64,000 nucleotides of DNA from Pseudarthrobacter oxydans (GTDB taxonomy: Bacteria; Actinomycetota; Actinomycetes; Actinomycetales; Micrococcaceae): positions 3,286,001 to 3,350,000 of the forward strand of contig NZ_CP139438.1 in the NCBI RefSeq assembly GCF_034258515.1. Direction: 5' to 3'. The notes beneath the pieces are model-generated. The model ran no database searches, had not been told where the DNA came from, and worked only from the letters and a program-made list of their open reading frames with translations. Every line of letters starts with the position of its first letter. Position 1 is the first letter of the stretch. Positions 1-8,369 of the stretch are shown here, piece by piece. The translations under genes were made by a program, and so were the position numbers.

Positions 1-1193
1 AGCCCGCCGCCGAGCAGCAGGACCCAGCCCTCGGCCGCGAGCCTGGTGGCGCCGCCGGCCAGCAGGTCGCCGATCCTGGGACCGCCGGCCACCACCACGA
101 TGAAGACGCCCTGGAGCCGCCCGCGGAGGTGGTCCGGTGTGGCCGCCTGGAGGATGGTGTGGCGGAAGACGCCGCTGATGGAATCGGCAATGCCCGCGAG
201 CGCGCAGCAGACTGCCGCCGGGAGAAGCCAGGGCGTGACCGCCCCGTCCGGTGCACGCCCGGCGAGCAGCACCACCAGGCCGAAGGCCGCCATGGACGCA
301 CCCCACCCCATTACCGAGATGACCACGGCGCTCCCTTGCCAGCGGACGCCGCCGAGGGGTCCGGAAAACAGGCCCGCCAGGAAAGCGCCGACGGCGCTGG
401 ACGCCAGCAGGACGCCTACGGTCGCTTCGCCGCCGCCGATCATGACGGCACCGATGGCCGGCATCAGCGCCCGCGGCTGGGCAAGGACCATGGCCACCAG
501 GTCGATCACGAAGGTCATCCGGAGGTTGGGCCGCGTGCCGAGGAAACGGAAGCCTTCGACGACGGAGCGGAGTCCGGGCCTGCCCGGGCTCCCTGACGGC
601 GGCAGGGGCGGCAGCCGGTAGACCGCCCACAGCACGAACGCGAAACTTGCGAAATCAAGGGTGTACGTCCAGCCGAACCCCACCCAGGCCACCAGCACGC
701 CGGCCAGCAGCGGACCGGCCGTCATGGCGAGGCCGAAGGACATCATGCTCAGTGCGTTGGCCGCAGGCAGGAGTTCGGTTCGGATCAGCATGGGGAGGAT
801 GGCGCTGCGGGCCGGCTGGTTGATGGCCTGCGCGCCGCTCTGCAGCGCCACCAGGAGGTACAGGACCCATACGTTGCCCAGCTGCAGCCAGGACTGCAGC
901 GCGATCAGTCCGGTGGCCAGCCACATGACGGTGGAGGCCAGCAGCGCCACCTGGCGCCTGTCATGGGAGTCGGCGATGGATCCGCCCAGCAGCCCGCCGA
1001 TCACCAGCGGCACCAGGGCGAAGACCGCCAGCAGGCCGACGTAGAGGCTCTCCCCCGTTATCCGGTAAACCTCAAGGCTCACTGCCACCAGGGTGAGCTG
1101 GCTGCCGACGGCGGATACGGCCGAGCCCACCCAGAGCCGGCGGAACGCAGGGCTCTCCCGGAGCGGCGTGATGTCAGCGAGCAGTTTCCCCAC
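1..1193 (-). CDS. MFS transporter, C-terminus cut by window edge
   Basis: The reverse strand stays open from a GTG at 1193 to the window edge and encodes about 397 residues of a major facilitator protein. The N-terminus has a helix, then the typical MFS loop 2-3 motif, visible as GGLLGGSIADSHDRR, followed by regularly spaced hydrophobic helices and a second half with a similar pattern. This resembles the EntS/YbfB-like exporter branch of 12-helix drug or siderophore exporters. An in-frame stop (TAG at 1203-1205) lies just upstream, so GTG 1193 is the only sensible start. The gene is divergent from the Fur-catalase operon and its start is 54 bp from the Fur-type palindrome. Shared peroxide or metal control is possible but inferred. 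The substrate is unknown. Confidence 0.85.
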   Translation of the reverse strand, partial: MGKLLADITPLRESPAFRRLWVGSAVSAVGSQLTLVAVSLEVYRITGESLYVGLLAVFALVPLVIGGLLGGSIADSHDRRQVALLASTVMWLATGLIALQSWLQLGNVWVLYLLVALQSGAQAINQPARSAILPMLIRTELLPAANALSMMSFGLAMTAGPLLAGVLVAWVGFGWTYTLDFASFAFVLWAVYRLPPLPPSGSPGRPGLRSVVEGFRFLGTRPNLRMTFVIDLVAMVLAQPRALMPAIGAVMIGGGEATVGVLLASSAVGAFLAGLFSGPLGGVRWQGSAVVISVMGWGASMAAFGLVVLLAGRAPDGAVTPWLLPAAVCCALAGIADSISGVFRHTILQAATPDHLRGRLQGVFIVVVAGGPRIGDLLAGGATRLAAEGWVLLLGGG

Positions 1194-1246
1194 CCCGCAA
1201 CCCTAGCGGCGGCGGTTTCTTCCCGTTCACAACGTGTTAGCCGAGC

Positions 1247-1271
1247 CTTATTGTGAGATGCTCATAATAAG
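1247..1271. promoter_or_regulatory. Fur-family operator (25-bp palindrome)
   Basis: CTTATTGTGAG (1247-1257) and CTCATAATAAG (1261-1271) are inverted repeats matching at 10 of 11 positions around a 3-base centre. The AT-rich palindrome, in otherwise GC-rich DNA, ends 15 bp before the ATG of the Fur-family gene. It has the form expected of a FurA/PerR/CatR autoregulatory box. It probably controls the regulator and catalase, and possibly the divergent MFS gene. Confidence 0.75.
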
Positions 1272-1286
1272 TGCTTGAATGGTGGC

Positions 1287-1772
1287 ATGACGGAACACTT
1301 TGACGGCCACGAGGCATGGGCTGCCGCCCTGCGTGCCCACGGCCGCAGGGTGACCAAACAGCGGCTGGCGGTCCTGGCCGCCGTCGAACGCCACCCCCAC
1401 TCCCCCGCGGAGAGCATCCTGGCCGCCGCCCGCGCCGAACTGCCTGAGCTGACGGCACAGTCCGTATATGTGGTGCTCGGCGACCTGACGGACCTGCACA
1501 TGCTCCGCAGGTTCGAACCCCCGCACTCCCCCGCCCTGTACGAGACGCGGGTGGGCGACAACCACCACCACGCCATCTGCATCAGCTGCGGCCGGGTGGA
1601 GGACGTCGACTGCGCAGTGGGCCACGCACCCTGCCTCACCCCCCACTGGGATGAAAACGCCAAGCCGATGACCATCCAGATCGCCGATGTCATGTACCAG
1701 GGCATCTGCCAGGACTGCCAGCAGTCCCAACAACTTCCTTCCAATCGTCCCCCGCAAGAAATAGAGAAATAG
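1287..1772 (+). CDS. Fur-family transcriptional repressor (FurA/CatR type)
   Basis: A 161-residue Fur-family protein. The N-terminal winged helix covers roughly residues 8-75 (including [14 protein letters not shown]), followed by the metal-binding dimerisation domain with [10 protein letters not shown] at 93-102 and a C-terminal CQDC at 141-144. The first CxxC-like pair is incomplete (only Cys99 and Cys101 nearby), but the His-rich regulatory site is present. An upstream TTG at 1275 is in frame, but ATG 1287 fits the family start better. Only 7 bases separate it from catalase, and the stop overlaps the catalase ribosome-binding site, so the two are co-transcribed. By analogy with FurA-KatG and CatR-CatA pairs of actinobacteria it is probably a peroxide-sensing repressor of catalase and of itself. 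Confidence 0.88.
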   Translation: MTEHFDGHEAWAAALRAHGRRVTKQRLAVLAAVERHPHSPAESILAAARAELPELTAQSVYVVLGDLTDLHMLRRFEPPHSPALYETRVGDNHHHAICISCGRVEDVDCAVGHAPCLTPHWDENAKPMTIQIADVMYQGICQDCQQSQQLPSNRPPQEIEK

Positions 1773-1779
1773 GAGAACA

Positions 1780-3276
1780 ATGACTGCCATTTCAACAACC
1801 CAGTCAGGTGCCCCCGTTACGTCGGACGCGCACTCGAAGTCAGTCGGTGCCGACGGTGCCATCATCCTGACTGACCACTACCTGGTGGAAAAGCTCGCCC
1901 AGTTCAACCGCGAGCGGGTGCCGGAGCGCGTAGTGCACGCCAAGGGCGGCGGCGCATTCGGTACGTTCAAGGCCACCGAGGACGTGTCCAGGTACACCAA
2001 GGCAGCCTTCCTCCAGCCCGGCGTCGAAACCGAAATGCTGATCCGCTTCTCCTCCGTGGCCGGCGAAAGCGGCTCCCCGGACACCTGGCGCGATCCCCGC
2101 GGCTTCGCCGTGAAGTTCTACACCACCGAGGGCAACTACGACCTCGTGGGCAACAACACCCCGGTGTTCTTCATCCGTGACGGCATCAAGTTCCCGGACT
2201 TCATCCACTCCCAGAAGCGCCTGCCGGGCACGCACCTGCGCGACGCCGACATGCAGTGGGACTTCTGGACCCTGTCCCCCGAGTCCGCACACCAGGTCAC
2301 CTGGCTCATGGGCGACCGCGGCCTGCCCGCCTCCTGGCGCGAAATGCAGGGCTACGGCTCGCACACCTACCAGTGGATCAACGCCGAGGGCGAGCGGTTC
2401 TGGGTCAAGTACCACTTCAAGTCCAACCAGGGCGTGAACTCCATGGGTAGCGAGCAGGCCGAGCAGCTGGCAGGCTCCGACGCCGACTTCTACATCCGCG
2501 ACCTCTCCGAGAACATCGAGGCCGGCAACTTCCCGTCCTGGGACCTGCACGTCCAGGTCATGCCGTACGAGGACGCCAAGACCTACCGCTTCAACCCGTT
2601 CGACCTGACCAAGGTGTGGCCGCACGGCGACTACCCGCTGATCAAGGTGGGCACCATGGAGCTGAACCGGAACCCGGAGAACTACTTCGCGCAGATCGAG
2701 CAGGCCACCTTCGCGCCGTCGAACTTCGTGCCGGGCATCGCCGCTTCCCCGGACAAGATGCTGCAGGCCCGCATCTTCTCCTACGCGGACGCCCACCGCT
2801 ACCGCGTAGGCACCAACCACGCCCAGATCCCGGTGAACCAGCCCAAGAACCAGGTCAACAACTACAGCCAGGACGGTGCCGGGCGCTACCACTTCAACGC
2901 CCCGTCCGTGCCGGTCTACGCCCCCAACTCCGTTGGCGGCCCGGCCGCAGTCGAGCCGCAGAACCCGGCCGGCGGCTGGGAGAACGACGGCGAGCTGACC
3001 CTCGCCGCGCACTCCCTCCACGCAGAGGACGGCGACTTCGTCCAGGCGGGCACGCTCTACCGCGAGGTCTACGACGAAGCTGCGAAGGCCCGCTTCCTCG
3101 AGACCATCACCGGTGCAGTGGGCGGCGTCAAGAGCCCCGGCATCAAGGAACGCGCCATCCAGTACTGGACCAACGTTGACGCCGAACTCGGCGCCAAGCT
3201 GCGCGCCAACCTCGGTACCGCGGCTGCTCCGTCAGCTCCGTCCTCCGACGCTGAGGCTGCCAACAAGATCGGCTGA
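1780..3276 (+). CDS. katA: Monofunctional heme catalase
   Basis: 498 residues, the normal size of a small-subunit clade 3 catalase. It converts hydrogen peroxide to water and oxygen in the cytoplasm. The catalytic His53 sits in [12 protein letters not shown], the catalytic Asn in [11 protein letters not shown] (125-126), and the proximal heme ligand Tyr335 with Arg331 in [14 protein letters not shown]. The NADPH-binding region and the C-terminal helical segment with the Ala/Pro/Ser-rich tail follow. The start has AGGAG 6 bases upstream, overlapping the stop of the Fur-family gene. A strong terminator follows 22 bases after the stop. Codon use and GC are like the neighbours. Confidence 0.97.
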   Translation: MTAISTTQSGAPVTSDAHSKSVGADGAIILTDHYLVEKLAQFNRERVPERVVHAKGGGAFGTFKATEDVSRYTKAAFLQPGVETEMLIRFSSVAGESGSPDTWRDPRGFAVKFYTTEGNYDLVGNNTPVFFIRDGIKFPDFIHSQKRLPGTHLRDADMQWDFWTLSPESAHQVTWLMGDRGLPASWREMQGYGSHTYQWINAEGERFWVKYHFKSNQGVNSMGSEQAEQLAGSDADFYIRDLSENIEAGNFPSWDLHVQVMPYEDAKTYRFNPFDLTKVWPHGDYPLIKVGTMELNRNPENYFAQIEQATFAPSNFVPGIAASPDKMLQARIFSYADAHRYRVGTNHAQIPVNQPKNQVNNYSQDGAGRYHFNAPSVPVYAPNSVGGPAAVEPQNPAGGWENDGELTLAAHSLHAEDGDFVQAGTLYREVYDEAAKARFLETITGAVGGVKSPGIKERAIQYWTNVDAELGAKLRANLGTAAAPSAPSSDAEAANKIG

Positions 3277-3298
3277 TCCAGCTCCGTCTTGACTTGCT

Positions 3299-3345
3299 GA
3301 AGACCACCCCGCCGCTGTTCGTGTGGCGGGGTGGTCTTCTTTTTT
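3299..3345 (+). terminator. Intrinsic terminator after katA
   Basis: A perfect 15-bp stem (3299-3313 with 3325-3339) around an 11-base loop is followed by a run of T to 3345. It is a textbook rho-independent terminator for the fur-katA operon. Confidence 0.95.
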
Positions 3346-3401
3346 CCACATACCCGGCTCCGCGCATGGCCGCCGCCGCCTGCCGTCCCTAGGATCGCTG
3401 C

Positions 3402-4037
3402 ATGACAACTTTCCAGGGCATACCTGCCGGCGCCTTCGGGTTCTATGAGGAGCTTCAGGACAACAACAACCGGGAGTGGTGGCAGGAACTCAAGGACAGT
3501 TACCTGTCCCTGGTCAGGGAACCGCTTTCGTTACTGCTTGCGGAGCTGGAACCCAGGTTTGGGCCGGCGAAGCTCTTCCGGCCCAACAGGGACATCCGGT
3601 TTTCCGAGGACAAGTCCCCCTACAAGACGGCCCAGGGTGCGGTGGCATCCGTCCAGGAAGGGGTTGGCTACTACCTGCAGATAAGCGCTGACGGCCTGCT
3701 GGTGGGCGGCGGCTACCACTCGCATACGCCTGCGCAGCTGGCCCGGTACCGCAATTCCGTGGACGCGTCCGGCACCGGCGAGTCGCTCCGGCGGATCCTG
3801 GAGGCTGTTGCCGCGGCCGGCTTTGCCGTTGAGGGAGAGAAGCTGAAGACGGTGCCGCGCGGGTATGCGCGGGAGCACCCGCGGGCCGAACTCCTGAAGC
3901 ACAAATCCCTCTCCGCCAGCGTCAACCTTGGCCGGCCGGACTGGCTGGCAACCCCTGCCGCGGTCCAGGACATCGCCGGGCTGTGGGAGGACCTGCGGCC
4001 ATTAGTTGACTGGGTCAGCCGGCATGCTGCCCCTTGA
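3402..4037 (+). CDS. DUF2461 family protein
   Basis: 211 residues. The N-terminus carries the pattern NNNREWWQELKDSY (about 21-34), and RPNRDIRFSEDKSPYKT (about 60-76) is the other conserved block of the DUF2461 (TIGR02453) family. The family is widespread in bacteria and fungi and its biochemical role is not established. No signal peptide or membrane helix is seen. The gene stands alone after the catalase terminator. Its last 23 bases overlap the 3' end of the convergent ABC ATPase gene, so transcription from the two sides would collide here. I recognise the family but not a function. Confidence 0.85.
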   Translation: MTTFQGIPAGAFGFYEELQDNNNREWWQELKDSYLSLVREPLSLLLAELEPRFGPAKLFRPNRDIRFSEDKSPYKTAQGAVASVQEGVGYYLQISADGLLVGGGYHSHTPAQLARYRNSVDASGTGESLRRILEAVAAAGFAVEGEKLKTVPRGYAREHPRAELLKHKSLSASVNLGRPDWLATPAAVQDIAGLWEDLRPLVDWVSRHAAP

Positions 4038-4878
4038 CCGGGGTCTCCTTCCCGGATGAGGCCGCGGCCGGGCGGTGCCCCTTCTTCGCCAGCTGGATCT
4101 GTTCGTACACGTGGTGGCGCAGCTCCGTGAAGCGCGGCAGGGAACGGGTATTCAGTTGGTCGCGCTCGTCCGGAAGGTCGATCGTAATATCCTCCTGGAT
4201 CACGGTCGGCGAGCTGGAAAGGATGATTACCCGCTCGCCGAGGTAGACGGATTCGTCAATGTCGTGGGTCACGAAGAGCACCGTGACGCCCAGCTTTCTC
4301 CAGACCACCCGGATCAGGTCCTCAAGATCGGCCCGGGTCTGCGCATCCACGGCCGCGAACGGTTCGTCCATCAGCAGGACCTCGGGCTGGTACGCGATGG
4401 CCCGGGCAATAGCCACGCGCTGCTGCATGCCGCCGGAAAGCTGCCAGGGGTAGGACCGTGGCACATGCGAGAGCCCCACGGCCTCGAGGGCGTCATCCAC
4501 CAGCCGGTCGCGTTCGGACTTGGGCACCCGCTGGTTTTTCAGCGGCAGTTCCACATTGTCCCGGACCCGCATCCACGGGAACAGCGAACGCCCGTATTCC
4601 TGGAACACCACGGCCATCTTCTTGGGTGGACCGGTCACCCGCTTGCCGTCCAGGAGCACTTCGCCTTCGGTCGGCGCCATGAGCCCGGAGATGCACTTGA
4701 GCAGCGTGGTCTTGCCGGAGCCTGAGGGCCCCACCAGGCAGGCCAACTCCCCCGCGCGCAGGTCAAAGGTGAGGTTCCGGACCGCCTCCACGTCACCGCC
4801 GTCGGTCTGGTAGACCTTCTTCAGCCCGCGGACGGAGAGGGTGGCCTCCGTGGTCGCTTGGGTGGGTTCAGGCCGCAT
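4015..4878 (-). CDS. ABC transporter ATP-binding protein (SsuB/TauB/NrtD type)
   Basis: 287 residues. Walker A GPSGSGKTT lies at 50-58, the signature LSGGMQQR at 147-154, Walker B VLLMDEPF at 167-174 and the H-loop in FVTHD. The sequence is closest to the subfamily that energises uptake of sulfonates, taurine, nitrate or pyrimidine precursors. It is the last gene of a four-gene importer operon read leftwards and overlaps the upstream permease by 11 bases. The C-terminal tail of about 20 residues (KKGHRPAAASSGKE) is low-complexity. The substrate is not readable from the ATPase. Confidence 0.93.
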   Translation of the reverse strand: MRPEPTQATTEATLSVRGLKKVYQTDGGDVEAVRNLTFDLRAGELACLVGPSGSGKTTLLKCISGLMAPTEGEVLLDGKRVTGPPKKMAVVFQEYGRSLFPWMRVRDNVELPLKNQRVPKSERDRLVDDALEAVGLSHVPRSYPWQLSGGMQQRVAIARAIAYQPEVLLMDEPFAAVDAQTRADLEDLIRVVWRKLGVTVLFVTHDIDESVYLGERVIILSSSPTVIQEDITIDLPDERDQLNTRSLPRFTELRHHVYEQIQLAKKGHRPAAASSGKETPVKGQHAG

Positions 4879-5641
4879 TTTCTACCTCTTTCTGGCCGTG
4901 GTACCAGCGCAGGATGTTCCGCTCCGCCCACTGGAAGATGAAAGACATGGCCACGCCCAGCAGGCCCAGGACCACAATGCCGGACCACATTTCCGGGATG
5001 GCGAAGGACCGCTGGAACTGGACAATGGTGAAGCCCAGCCCGGAGGACGAGGCAAACATTTCGGAAATCACCATGAGGATCAGCCCGAGGGACAGCGACT
5101 GGCGCACCCCGGCCATGATCTGCGGGCTGGCGGAAGGAAGCACCAGGTGCCGCACGCGCGCCCAGCCGCTGATGCCGTACGTGTGTGCCGAGTCGGAGAG
5201 CACCGGGTCCACAGCCCGCACACCCTCGATTGTGTTGAGCAGCACGGGCCAGACGCAACCGGAAATGATCACCATGACCTTCATGGAGTCGGTGATGCCC
5301 ATCAGCAGCATCAGCACCGGCACCAGGACCGGCGGCGGGATGGCACGGAAGAATTCCAGCGTCGGTTCCAGCAGTGCCCGCAGCCACCGGATGGACCCGA
5401 TCAGGACCCCGCCCACAACTCCGATGGCAATGGCCACCGCCACGCCCACCACCAGCCTGTCCAGGCTGGGCAGGACATCGGAAAAGAACCTGTCACCGAA
5501 CCATACTTTGCCGAAGGTCCCCACAAGGTCGGCGGGCCGGGGGACAAAAAAGTTGACCGCTCCCAGGGTGGAGGACCACCAGACCAGGACCAGCAGGACC
5601 GGCAGGCCCACGATATAGCCGAGGTTTTTCAACGACCTCAT
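4868..5641 (-). CDS. ABC transporter permease (SsuC/TauC type)
   Basis: 257 residues with about six transmembrane helices. The cytoplasmic EAA-type loop is seen in SDSAHTYGISGWARVRHLVLPSASPQI (about 155-181), the contact site for the ATPase. ATG 5641 was chosen because it forms a 4-base ATGA overlap with the stop of the upstream permease. The longer open frame extending to 6223 reads through that gene in another frame and is not real. Together with the next permease it probably forms a heterodimeric channel. Confidence 0.92.
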   Translation of the reverse strand: MRSLKNLGYIVGLPVLLVLVWWSSTLGAVNFFVPRPADLVGTFGKVWFGDRFFSDVLPSLDRLVVGVAVAIAIGVVGGVLIGSIRWLRALLEPTLEFFRAIPPPVLVPVLMLLMGITDSMKVMVIISGCVWPVLLNTIEGVRAVDPVLSDSAHTYGISGWARVRHLVLPSASPQIMAGVRQSLSLGLILMVISEMFASSSGLGFTIVQFQRSFAIPEMWSGIVVLGLLGVAMSFIFQWAERNILRWYHGQKEVENAA

Positions 5642-6480
5642 ACGATCACCTCCGAGCGCACAGACGAGTGCCATGCCAGGATCCGCTTCTCGATCTTGCG
5701 CATCACCATGTTGATCAGGACACCGATCAGGCCGGTGGCCAGCACCAGGGCGTACATGCCGGAGATGGCGCCGCCGGACTGGGCGAGGGCAATCTCCCGG
5801 CCCAGGCCCGGGGAACCGATCACCAGTTCCGCCGTGATGGCCAGGACCAGCGCCACCGCAGCGGCAAGCCGAACACCCGTCATCAGGTAGGGCAGGGCCG
5901 TCGGAAACACGACGTACCGGATGCGGGCCATCCGGCCCAGTCCGTAGGTCTTGGCAGTGTTGTTGGCGACCATGTCGACGTCGGCCACGCCGTAGAGCAC
6001 CTGAATGAGGACCTGCCAGAAGGAGGCGTACACGATGAGCAGCAGGGACGACTCGATCTTTACCCCGAAGAGCAGCACGGCCAAGGGGATAAGGGCCACA
6101 GACGGGATGGGGCGCAGGAACTCGATGGTGGAGTTGGTGGCCTTCCGGAGGAAGCCGCTGGAGCCGATGATGAAACCGAGCAGGACGGCTGCGGCCACGG
6201 CGATCAGGAGGCCGAGGAACCACGCTTTCATGGTCTCTCCCACCGCAACCCAGAAGGCCGTGAGGCCGAAGTCAACAACCAGGGCGGCAACCACTTCACT
6301 GGCGGGCGGGAGGAACCGTTCATTAATCAGGCCGAGGCGGGGAATGAGCTCCCAGGTGGCCAGGAATCCGATGATCCCCGCGACTCCGAGCAGTTGTTTC
6401 GCCGCTCCCTTGCCGCCCTTCCTTCGGGGCCGCTCCGCCCGTGGAGCGGCCCCGCCGGTGGCCAGGGTTCCTGAACTCAC
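5638..6480 (-). CDS. ABC transporter permease (SsuC/TauC type), second subunit
   Basis: 280 residues with a basic N-terminal cytoplasmic tail (RAERPRRKGGKGAAKQ), six predicted helices and the EAA loop NNTAKTYGLGRMARIRYVVFPTALPYL. ATGA overlaps at both ends (with the lipoprotein gene upstream and the permease downstream) show tight translational coupling. The importer therefore has two different permeases. SsuABC and TauABC systems usually use one permease twice. Paired permeases occur in some branches of this family with other substrates, so the cargo should not be assumed to be a sulfonate. Confidence 0.92.
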   Translation of the reverse strand: MSSGTLATGGAAPRAERPRRKGGKGAAKQLLGVAGIIGFLATWELIPRLGLINERFLPPASEVVAALVVDFGLTAFWVAVGETMKAWFLGLLIAVAAAVLLGFIIGSSGFLRKATNSTIEFLRPIPSVALIPLAVLLFGVKIESSLLLIVYASFWQVLIQVLYGVADVDMVANNTAKTYGLGRMARIRYVVFPTALPYLMTGVRLAAAVALVLAITAELVIGSPGLGREIALAQSGGAISGMYALVLATGLIGVLINMVMRKIEKRILAWHSSVRSEVIV

Positions 6481-7463
6481 GGGAGGAGGTCGTCCGCACT
6501 CGGCGCTTTGCTCAGGGTGCCGTACTTGGCCGCGGCATCGCCGAGCGTCCTGAAGGCATCCTTGTCGAAGTCAGTGCGGTAGCGCGGCAGGATCATCTTG
6601 GCCCGGGTGGCCTCATCGATCTTCGTGTAGGTGCCCACGATGTCGCGGACTTCCTGCGGATGCTCCTGGGCGTACTCAAGGGACTTGTTCATGGCCCGGG
6701 TGAACTTCCCGGTCAGCTCCGCTTTGCCTTTGATGGTGTCGCCCTTGGTGAAGTAGCCGGCGATATCCAGTTCCGGGCTCATTTCCACAAAGTTGGACGA
6801 CACCACGGTTCCGCCTTCAGCAACGGCCTTCGACAGGAAGGGCTCCAGGATCCACGCGGCGTCCACCTGCTTGTTGGCCAGGGCCGCCGGGGCGTCCGGG
6901 AAGGCTACCTCCACGAACTTCACCCCACTTGGATCACCGCCGTCCTTCTCGATCACCGACTTGATGGTGGTGTCGCCGATATTGGAGAGGTTGTTCACGG
7001 ACACCGTTTTGCCGGCCAGGTCCTTCGCGGACTTGATGTCCGAGCCGGCCGGGGCCACGACGCCGCCGATGTCCTTTCCCTTCTCGCCGGTGGTGGAGGC
7101 GCCGTTGGCCACGAACTTCAGGTCCAGCCCTTTGTCCTTGGCGACCATCACCGAAATCAGGTTGGAGAACGCGAAGTCGAAGCTGCCGCTGACCACGCCG
7201 GGGACAATCGCCGCGCCGCCCGTGGCCGTCTGGATGTCCAGCTGAAGGCCTTCGTCCTTGAAGAATCCCTGCTTGTCGCCAAGGTAGATGGGGGCACAGT
7301 CCACAATGGGGATGACGCCGACGCTGACCTTGGTCAAGCCCGCGCCGCCGCCCCCGGTGGCCGGTGCGCTTCCGCCGCCGGTGGAACTGGGCGAGCCGCT
7401 TCCGCAGGCCGCCAGCCCCAGGACAGAGGCAACTGCCAGGATGGAAATAAGACGACGTTTCAT
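6477..7463 (-). CDS. ABC transporter substrate-binding lipoprotein (NMT1/SsuA-like)
   Basis: 328 residues. A lipoprotein signal peptide ends in LGLAAC with the acylated Cys at residue 20, followed by a Gly/Ser-rich linker and a type II periplasmic-binding fold. The segment VDCAPIYLGDKQGFFKDEGLQLDI and the DAAWILEPF motif are typical of SsuA/NMT1/THI5-like proteins. I chose ATG 7463, preceded by GAAGGAG, over an in-frame ATG at 7556 that would bury the signal peptide. It is the first gene of the operon and lies downstream of the palindromes at 7515-7539. The substrate is probably a small organic anion or heterocycle; this is inference. Confidence 0.92.
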   Translation of the reverse strand: MKRRLISILAVASVLGLAACGSGSPSSTGGGSAPATGGGGAGLTKVSVGVIPIVDCAPIYLGDKQGFFKDEGLQLDIQTATGGAAIVPGVVSGSFDFAFSNLISVMVAKDKGLDLKFVANGASTTGEKGKDIGGVVAPAGSDIKSAKDLAGKTVSVNNLSNIGDTTIKSVIEKDGGDPSGVKFVEVAFPDAPAALANKQVDAAWILEPFLSKAVAEGGTVVSSNFVEMSPELDIAGYFTKGDTIKGKAELTGKFTRAMNKSLEYAQEHPQEVRDIVGTYTKIDEATRAKMILPRYRTDFDKDAFRTLGDAAAKYGTLSKAPSADDLLP

Positions 7464-7514
7464 GATCACTCCTTCGTGCCCATGACCGGGGGCTGACCCG
7501 CCCCCAAGCCCAGT

Positions 7515-7539
7515 GTTCGACATTCGAACAGAAGTTCGA
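7515..7539. promoter_or_regulatory. SOS-box-like palindrome upstream of ABC importer
   Basis: TCGAACAGAAGTTCGA (7524-7539) matches the actinobacterial LexA box consensus TCGAAC-N4-GTTCGA at every defined position. The same TCGAAC also pairs with GTTCGA at 7515-7520 across 3 bases, giving two overlapping palindromes. They lie 52-76 bp upstream of the lipoprotein start, where the promoter should be. A TetR operator for the regulator at 7692-8297 is an alternative. Confidence 0.55.
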
Positions 7540-7691
7540 CTATCCGATTCAATCATGGTACGACTGCCAGCACATCCGTGTACGGCTCATTGTTACAGCT
7601 CTGAGACGGCACCGTAAGGGACAGTTTCCAGTGGCCAGGCCTGGATTTCCGCAGTTCCTGCCAACGCCCGGCCTGCGGCGCCGGGGACGGC

Positions 7692-8297
7692 TCAGCCCTG
7701 CCCGCCACCGGGCGCCAGGCGCGTTTCCAGGTTGTTGAAGAAGACCGCCAGCATCAGCTCGAAGGCCTTGGTGGCCGCTTCCGGCTCATTCATGACCACG
7801 AAGTCGAACTGCAGCCCGTAGAAGGTGGACGTGAAGAGCCGCGCGTCGGTGTCGGCAAACTCCTCCGGAATTCCCTGCACCATGAGCCAGTCGCGGGTTT
7901 TATGGTGGAGCATCCGGAAGTGCTCCTGCGACGTTCCCCTCGGTTCGGCGGCCACGATGTCCTGCGCCGTCGCTTCGAATTCCAGGCGCGTCAGGTGCCG
8001 GTTCCGCTGGGCCATGGTCCACTGCCAGGAGTCGAGCAGGAAGTCCCGCCAGGCGGCACGGTCGATGTCGTGCACATCGGTATTGCGCATCCGGTCCAGC
8101 CGGGACTCGATGGAAACCACAATGTCGTTGATCAGTTGGTCCCGGCTTCCAAAGTGGTACACCAGCACATACGCGCTCATCCCCAGGCCCTCAGCGAGGC
8201 TCCGGAAGGTGAGCTCGGCAAGCGTTTTGTCCATCAGGTAATCCAGGATCGCGGCCAGGAGTTCTGCCTTGCGTTCGGATCGTGTGGGACGGGCCAT
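7692..8297 (-). CDS. TetR/AcrR family transcriptional regulator
   Basis: 201 residues. The N-terminal helix-turn-helix covers about residues 10-55 (SLAEGLGMSAYVLVYHFGSRDQLI is the recognition region), followed by an all-helical ligand domain. ATG 8297 is preferred because AGGA lies 8 bases upstream; an in-frame ATG at 8306 has no spacing to its ribosome site. It lies between the APC permease and the ABC importer, all read leftwards. It could regulate either of them, and the palindromes at 7515-7539 are one candidate target. The ligand is unknown. Confidence 0.88.
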   Translation of the reverse strand: MARPTRSERKAELLAAILDYLMDKTLAELTFRSLAEGLGMSAYVLVYHFGSRDQLINDIVVSIESRLDRMRNTDVHDIDRAAWRDFLLDSWQWTMAQRNRHLTRLEFEATAQDIVAAEPRGTSQEHFRMLHHKTRDWLMVQGIPEEFADTDARLFTSTFYGLQFDFVVMNEPEAATKAFELMLAVFFNNLETRLAPGGGQG

Positions 8298-8321
8298 GTG
8301 ATCCATCCTAGAAGCCGGACA

Positions 8322-8362
8322 TGCGAATGCCCGCCCTGGCCAGGCCAGGGCGGGCATTCGCA
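8322..8362 (-). terminator. Perfect 20-bp hairpin after amino-acid permease gene
   Basis: Bases 8322-8341 and 8343-8362 are perfect inverted repeats with a single central base. The hairpin starts 8 bases after the permease stop, so it probably ends that transcript before the TetR gene. No T run follows, so it may act as an mRNA-stabilising structure or a cruciform instead. Confidence 0.7.
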
Positions 8363-8369
8363 CGGGGTG

